Shown: piece after piece, positions 60,601 to 64,000 of the stretch | How positions within the stretch are numbered: the first letter of the stretch is position 1 | How the letters are laid out: each line of letters starts with the position of its first letter | NCBI GenBank assembly: GCA_024195265.1 | Contig: JAJLRJ010000013.1 | Location: forward strand, 18,524,794 to 18,588,793 | From: Dendrophyllia cribrosa | Lineage: Eukaryota; Cnidaria; Anthozoa; Scleractinia; Dendrophylliidae | DNA: 64,000 bases | Direction: 5' to 3' | The notes under the pieces: generated by a model | Told to the model about the DNA's origin: nothing | The model's database searches: none | The model's input: the letters and a program-made list of their open reading frames with translations, nothing else | Position numbers and translations under genes: made by a program

Positions 60601-62980
60601 CTTAGAAAACATCATTTTCCGCTCGCAGGAAAATGGCAATCATCCCCGAAAATACCACGATAATGCAGTTGTACCTCTTAATCGAAGCGTCACTAGCATT
60701 TTAACATACATAACGTATTCCTTAATATCATAACGACTTAAAACATCAGATCCCTCCAGATCCCTCCAGGTTTTTCAAGCTGAATAAAACCATCAAAGTC
60801 TGGGCACTTTTCAATGCTTTAAATTGACGGCGAGCTGATTTAGGGATATTCGCGCACGTTTGCAGAGTCGAATATAAAAATTCTTTGACGAATAAAACGA
60901 ATTTAGACCGAAGCAAGTTCAAGTAAATGAGTATAAAAAGGGTTACATTGTATTTCCAAAAGCCGTCTTGAACAAAGGATGGAGCAAAAAATCTTGGTAA
61001 ATGCCTCAGTGCTGAAAGCTCAAATCAGTACCAAACACGCAGCAAAATATATATATGCGCGCGCTATATCGCGCGTACAAGCTAGCTGTACGCGTCAGTT
61101 ACAGTTATTCCTAGCGTTGACATCAGAACTACTGTGTCTAGCTAAAACCGTGGAAAAAAAGCGCTATTAAAAGAAGAACTTTTTTCCTAAGGGTTTTCAG
61201 TTTTTTAGAGAACTTATTTGGTTAACACAGTGCACTAGTGTCTTCATATGCGTGGACAAGCAGTTGGATGCTTACGCGTTCAAGCGCGCGCAAATTTTGT
61301 TGACACAATTTTTTCAAAGTGGCTTGGATAATTATTATCTTCGTTTGTCGTGTCATCCTTCGAACAAATCTTCGAAAGCATGTATCTGTTCGTTGCAAGA
61401 GAAGTTTTCTTGACATTACAAATCCCGACAAAAGAAAACCGACAGACAACAAGCCTTGAAAAGGGTGTCTTGACAGCCACTGCTCGCGTCGGCGGTCACT
61501 GGCAAATGCGAAGTCACGTGATGAGACAAATTTTGTATACAGTCAACTCTCTCGTAAGCGGACACCCTCGGGAATTGGAAAAAGTGTCCGTTAGTAGAGC
61601 TGTCCGCTTACGAGAATTATTCCCATAAGCGGACACCAAAGAAAAATAGGGTGGATGTCCGCTTACGGGAGAGTTATGCGGCTGCTGCCTAATTTAGAAG
61701 ATTGCACTTTTGAAACCACATCCAAGGAACACGCTAACACAGTTACTGGATTAGATGAGATACTTGGTCACATTCCTTTGAGGATGGCTGTATTTGTCAC
61801 CTAGTTTTTAAAGGCCCATGTTCACCCAATCTGCTTTGCGCGCTTGTGTTTTTGTTTTGAATGACTGGCTGGCACGTCGACCGGGCGGAACAAACAAAGG
61901 GAAAGCCATCATAATGGGTAAACGTGTCAACAGAGGAGCTGGGTACTGCCTGGATATTCCTTGTAAATAGTTTTTTATGGTGATGTTAAAACATCTTTCG
62001 TGACCGTGGCTCAAGTCCAAGCTTGATTATCTGGGATACAGTGTTCGGTACAGTTGGTGATTGAAAACAGAAACAAGAAGGAAAGAAGACCATGACAAAC
62101 GTGGCCATGCTGACTCTACAAATGTTACGTCAGACTATTGTTTATGTCAAACGAACGGACAGCTTGCTTTCCCGCGGACTAATAGAGATTTGAAAAACCG
62201 ATCCCACTGTTCTGTTGTTCTGTCAAAGGTCATATTTTTGTTGATTTATTGCAAAATAAAGACAAATTTCATTGCCAAGAGTCAATTATTATACACGAGG
62301 TGTCCGCTTACGAGAGACCGTAAACAAAAGAAAAATCCGATTTTCATTTTCAAAAGTGTCCGCGTCCGCTTACGAGAGAGTGTCCGCTTAAGGGAATGTG
62401 TAAATACAGAGTTTGACTGGGAGGTAAAACGGGGATTTGAAAAGGCGTCCGCAAGTAGAGCTGTCCGCTTACGAGAGTGTCCGTTAGCGGAGAGTTGACT
62501 GTATATCTTTCATTCGCGTTGCATTGTGGGATAGGCTTCCAACCCCCCCCCCCCCCCCCCCCCACCCCCCCTGAGTTGTGAGTGACTTGTAGGCTGATTT
62601 AGACGACGAGATTCATGTCATGGCGTGAGCAGGTTGCATGCGATTGTTGTAGGCAAAAGTTGTACCATCTATATCAGCCTTAACTGAGACTTGTAGAGTG
62701 CCCAATAGAACTGTAAAAAAACGTCTACCCTTTGCTATCGGACCAGTTTTGAAGATTTTTTCAACTTTAAGTATTTTTTCCACCTCAATATTTGTAACAA
62801 GATCAACCTCCTTTAAAACCTACCATTCCTGTCATATTCGGGTCAGCTACTGGTGATCTGTTGCCATGGAAATCTGGAATCACGTGAACATTTCGTGATA
62901 ACAATGCTACGTTCTCAAGTCTTTGTTTCTCAGCCAGAGCAGTCACATGCTTGTTAAGTTCTTCATACATGGAGCAACCA
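52687..62980 (-). CDS. FGGY: FGGY-family carbohydrate kinase, C-terminal part (6 exons)
   Basis: FGGY-type proteins are ATP-dependent sugar kinases with two actin-like domains; metazoan FGGY is thought to act on pentuloses such as D-ribulose or D-xylulose. Six exons on the minus strand join in phase: 62824-62980, 58163-58237, 55933-56053, 55515-55609, 54389-54450 and 52687-52765. They encode about 195 residues of the second domain, with [28 protein letters not shown] and [18 protein letters not shown], closely following human FGGY as I remember it. The vertebrate protein is about 550 residues, so the N-terminal two thirds lie beyond 64000. The stop (52687-52689) faces the USP24 stop about 5 kb away. 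No frame damage was seen. Confidence 0.92.
52988..53647. mobile_element. TTAA-flanked MITE E (FGGY intron)
   Basis: Ends TTAAGGACGTTCGCGCC and inverse, 660 bases. An open frame inside (53257-53604, minus) has no recognisable motif. Its right TTAA abuts a further repeat. Confidence 0.85.
53648..53838 (+). repeat. Inverted-repeat arm, left copy (FGGY intron)
   Basis: aaaggggaaaat, tagagaatggagaactccca, cttacagttttt and aacatcttgtactagaatct match 56690-56856 in inverse. Three FGGY exons lie between the two arms. Confidence 0.8.
53880..54090 (+). repeat. 17-bp minisatellite tgggtttagctagagac
   Basis: About twelve units with few changes (tgggtatagctagagac, tagctagaaac). FGGY intron. Confidence 0.95.
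54133..54315. mobile_element. TTAA-flanked MITE F
   Basis: Ends TTAACGGCCCACATTCACCC and inverse (gggtgaaggtgggcctttaa). About 183 bases, ending about 75 bases from FGGY visible exon 5. A related end occurs at about 61805. Confidence 0.8.
54389..54450 (-). CDS. FGGY: FGGY visible exon 5 (62 bases)
   Basis: Reads [20 protein letters not shown]. EAMxxM is the vertebrate pattern. The acceptor is tttgaaag and the donor gtaaga. Ends in phase 2, and the first base of the last exon completes Gly. Confidence 0.88.
54500..54607 (+). mobile_element. LINE/SINE 3' tail with (TTA)n
   Basis: ttgtaaagcgccttgaacta, then gtgcgctatataaatgataa and a TTA array. This is a frequent non-LTR 3' terminus. Confidence 0.65.
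54835..55045 (-). mobile_element. tRNA-derived SINE, copy 3 (FGGY intron)
   Basis: Inverse of the SINE body (gggatgggatgctagtcaat, gtttcttgtctgaggaaaca) and a degraded tRNA-like head. An oligo-C run precedes it. Confidence 0.72.
55190..55292 (+). repeat. Dispersed 105-bp repeat, copy 2 (uninterrupted site)
   Basis: acaacgaacagaaacacgaa to cgagttggaactttggcc. Here the sequence corresponding to the MITE target continues without insertion. Confidence 0.72.
55515..55609 (-). CDS. FGGY: FGGY visible exon 4
   Basis: Reads [20 protein letters not shown] then [11 protein letters not shown]. The acceptor is ttcgcag and the donor gttagt. Phase 1 in, 0 out. Confidence 0.94.
55933..56053 (-). CDS. FGGY: FGGY visible exon 3 (glycine-rich ATP-binding segment)
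   Basis: Reads [20 protein letters not shown] then [27 protein letters not shown] corresponds to the adenosine-binding motif of the FGGY fold. The acceptor is ttttctag and the donor gttaga. Ends in phase 1. Confidence 0.94.
56137..56422. mobile_element. TA-flanked gagcagttttcaattgagtg MITE (FGGY intron)
   Basis: Complete copy, opposite orientation to 38860-39145, TA on both sides, with closely matching TIRs. Confidence 0.88.
56690..56856 (-). repeat. Inverted-repeat arm, right copy (FGGY intron)
   Basis: Inverse of 53648-53838, ending in ccccTTAA. A purine/pyrimidine-rich tract (ccctccctccgtccctcc) lies at its outer side. Confidence 0.8.
56860..58160. other. FGGY: FGGY intron with little structure
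   Basis: Apart from a small inverted repeat (cgtcagggggga near 57247 and its inverse near 57375) I see no feature. Confidence 0.5.
58163..58237 (-). CDS. FGGY: FGGY visible exon 2 (75 bases)
   Basis: Reads [20 protein letters not shown] then LQAIA, equivalent to human GLKLSQDLDDLALLYLA. The acceptor is tttctttcag and the donor gtaagt. Phase 0 to 0. Confidence 0.92.
58257..58801. mobile_element. TTAA-flanked MITE G (FGGY intron)
   Basis: Ends TTAAAGTGCCACTATGA and inverse (tcgtagtggcactttaa), 545 bases. It starts 20 bases upstream of the acceptor of FGGY visible exon 2 (on the minus strand), within its branch-point region. Confidence 0.85.
58890..58946 (+). other. tRNA-like sequence (pseudogene or SINE head)
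   Basis: tatagctcagtggtagagcg and atgggttcgaattct look like A and B boxes. The anticodon arm is too short for a tRNA. Confidence 0.5.
59283..59691. mobile_element. hAT-like MITE inside another inverted repeat
   Basis: Ends CAGGGCTCGAAATT and AATTTCGAGCCCTG, with near-duplicated tggcggt/tggcggc flanks. The outer sequence gcgtagctggcggt (about 59270) and its inverse (about 59718) form a second, older inverted repeat. Confidence 0.7.
60175..60420. repeat. Inverted-repeat partner of 62508-62690
   Basis: gcatgcgattttttgcag, aggcaaaaattgtataca and gggttggaagcctatcccat resemble, in inverse order, gttggataggcttccaaccc and gcatgcgattgttg near 62510-62670. Probably ends of an older element. Confidence 0.5.
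61538..62503. mobile_element. Pogo/Tigger-like element, TACAGTCAACTCTC ends
   Basis: Ends TACAGTCAACTCTC and GAGAGTTGACTGTA with TA duplication. Repeated gtccgcttacgagag blocks lie near both ends. About 960 bases. The small open frame at 62061-62498 is not transposase-like to my eye. Confidence 0.82.
62543..62572 (+). repeat. Oligo-C run
   Basis: About 24 C bases, then accccccc. Confidence 0.95.
62824..62980 (-). CDS. FGGY: FGGY visible exon 1
   Basis: Reads [20 protein letters not shown] and later [18 protein letters not shown]. The acceptor is cttgtag (AG at 62981-62982), the donor gtaggt. HGNRSP is a hallmark of this kinase family. Confidence 0.93.
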
Positions 62981-63073
62981 CTACAAGAGTTGAGTAAAAA
63001 AACTATGTCATGCCCGGTTTTTGCATCTCGAAATTTAAATTATAAATTGTTTTAATCACCCTGTGTTCATGTA

Positions 63074-63739
63074 CCGTAAATGATCTAATAAACGCCCACT
63101 CTCAAATAAACGCCTCGTATCTAATAAACGCCCCCCCCCCCCCCCCCCCCCCCCGAGGTGTGAAGTTTATATTAGACGCTCCCCTCTAATAATGTTTTGT
63201 TGCCATTGTTACAGTTTAAGTGAAAATCATGATGTATAAGACCTTACATGCGATGACACCAGAAATATCTACTATCCAGATTTGTTTATCGCGATAACGC
63301 GAATGCTTATCGTTTAAGGAATACCGAAAACAAACTAGTTCTTCCACAACCTCGCACTGATTATCTGAAAAGAAGTTTTTCATACAGTGGAGCTCAGTTG
63401 TGGAACAACTTACCCACAGAATTAAGACAAGCGTCTTCCTTAAGCGAATTTAAGTTTTTAAGTAAAGTTTTAAATATATTTTGAACACGGCCTCCATGAA
63501 AAGCAGTTTTTATTTTTTATATTTTACCTCTCATTTGTAGTTAGGAAGTTAGGTAGTTAGCTGATTATGATAATTTAAACTGATGGAAATACTGTGTATA
63601 ATAAAGTTATCTATCTATTATCTATCTATCTAAAACGCCTCATATCTATTTAACGCCCCCCCCTCCCCCCCCCCCCCCCCCCCCCTTACGACCCCCGAAA
63701 TTTAATAGACGCCCCGGGCGTTTATTAGATCATTTACGG
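63074..63739. mobile_element. TA-flanked element with oligo-C runs, split by a LINE
   Basis: Ends CCGTAAATGATCTAATAAAC and inverse, TA on both sides. Two internal oligo-C tracts (about 63131-63154 and 63656-63685) sit beside aataaacgcc repeats. A LINE fragment interrupts it. Confidence 0.82.
63270..63635 (+). mobile_element. 5'-truncated LINE, ORF2 C-terminus with (TATC)n tail
   Basis: Reads RFVYRDNANAYRLRN, LVLPQPRTDYLKRSFSYSGA, QLWNNLPTELRQ and stops at 63482-63484, the hallmark closing segment of CR1/L2/jockey-like reverse transcriptases. Followed by a 3' UTR with aataaag and a tatctatctatc tail. Confidence 0.88.
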
Positions 63740-63741
63740 TA

Positions 63742-64000
63742 TGATCTTTATGGTTTATCACCATCATTTGCCTCTTATCCTAAACTATAATGCACTTATC
63801 ATTGACTTTCACGGGGGCCAACCCCTGGGACACCCTCTAGGAAACCCCGGGAACATCCAGGGAATGATGCATTTTTTACAATTTTCCCGTGGTGTAAAGA
63901 CATTGTTTAGTTTTGGAAACGAAAATGCCAGACCCATAGGATGCATCCCCATGCACTGGGATTTGTTCGACATTAGTCAGCAGTACATTGCTGTCAAAAT
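63742..64000. other. FGGY: No feature recognised at right edge
   Basis: Presumably FGGY intron. I found no upstream FGGY exon here. Confidence 0.5.

Noticed and set aside
62061..62498. 145-codon open frame as a pogo-type transposase
   Set aside because: It lacks helix-turn-helix or DDE motifs and ends in the tandem gtccgcttacgagag repeats, so it is probably chance.

Overview
The window is animal nuclear DNA. It has GT-AG introns, reading frames split into many short exons, and very dense terminal-inverted-repeat (TIR) elements, tRNA-derived SINE-like repeats and LINE 3' tails. Several repeated protein fragments resemble families I remember as multi-copy in anthozoans, so a stony coral or close relative is the best guess. 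I could not test this by database search. A run of exactly 500 N (21228-21727) marks a scaffold gap. | Layout: 1-16.5 kb is almost entirely mobile-element debris. It holds a pogo/Tigger-like element at the left edge, three TTAA-flanked MITEs with two sharing one TTAA, a large inverted-repeat element carrying two nested MITEs, a TIR element enclosing a tRNA-like sequence, a TTA-flanked MITE and a 1.67-kb foldback element. A few small Cys/His-rich or MGKRKY-type coding fragments lie between them. At 16.78-19.39 kb is a frameshifted copy of a multi-copy RNase H/DDE-like protein with a C2H2-like finger. | From the gap to 47659 the plus strand carries the C-terminal part of the USP24 ubiquitin-specific protease. 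I resolved 28 exons with continuous reading phase, including the catalytic Cys, His and Asp and two zinc-ribbon CxxC pairs. The introns are packed with MITEs, SINEs, LINE tails, minisatellites and a microsatellite-like array of about 700 bases. The N-terminal part of the gene is in the gap or off the window. | From 62980 down to 52687 the minus strand carries the last six visible exons of an FGGY-type carbohydrate kinase, again phase-consistent, ending tail-to-tail with USP24. The two stop codons are about 5 kb apart, and the space between them is filled with repeats. The right edge (59-64 kb) holds hAT-like, pogo-like and oligo-C TIR elements, one interrupted by a 5'-truncated LINE. | USP24 (deubiquitination) and FGGY (sugar kinase) have no known joint pathway. 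Their adjacency is of interest as synteny, because from memory both lie on human 1p32. The strongest second-look items are the tandem partial duplications of USP24 exon 23 with its splice donor, the MITE family whose internal 88-bp unit is amplified to different copy numbers, the tRNA-like module enclosed by TIRs in two loci, and the decayed RNase H-like family.
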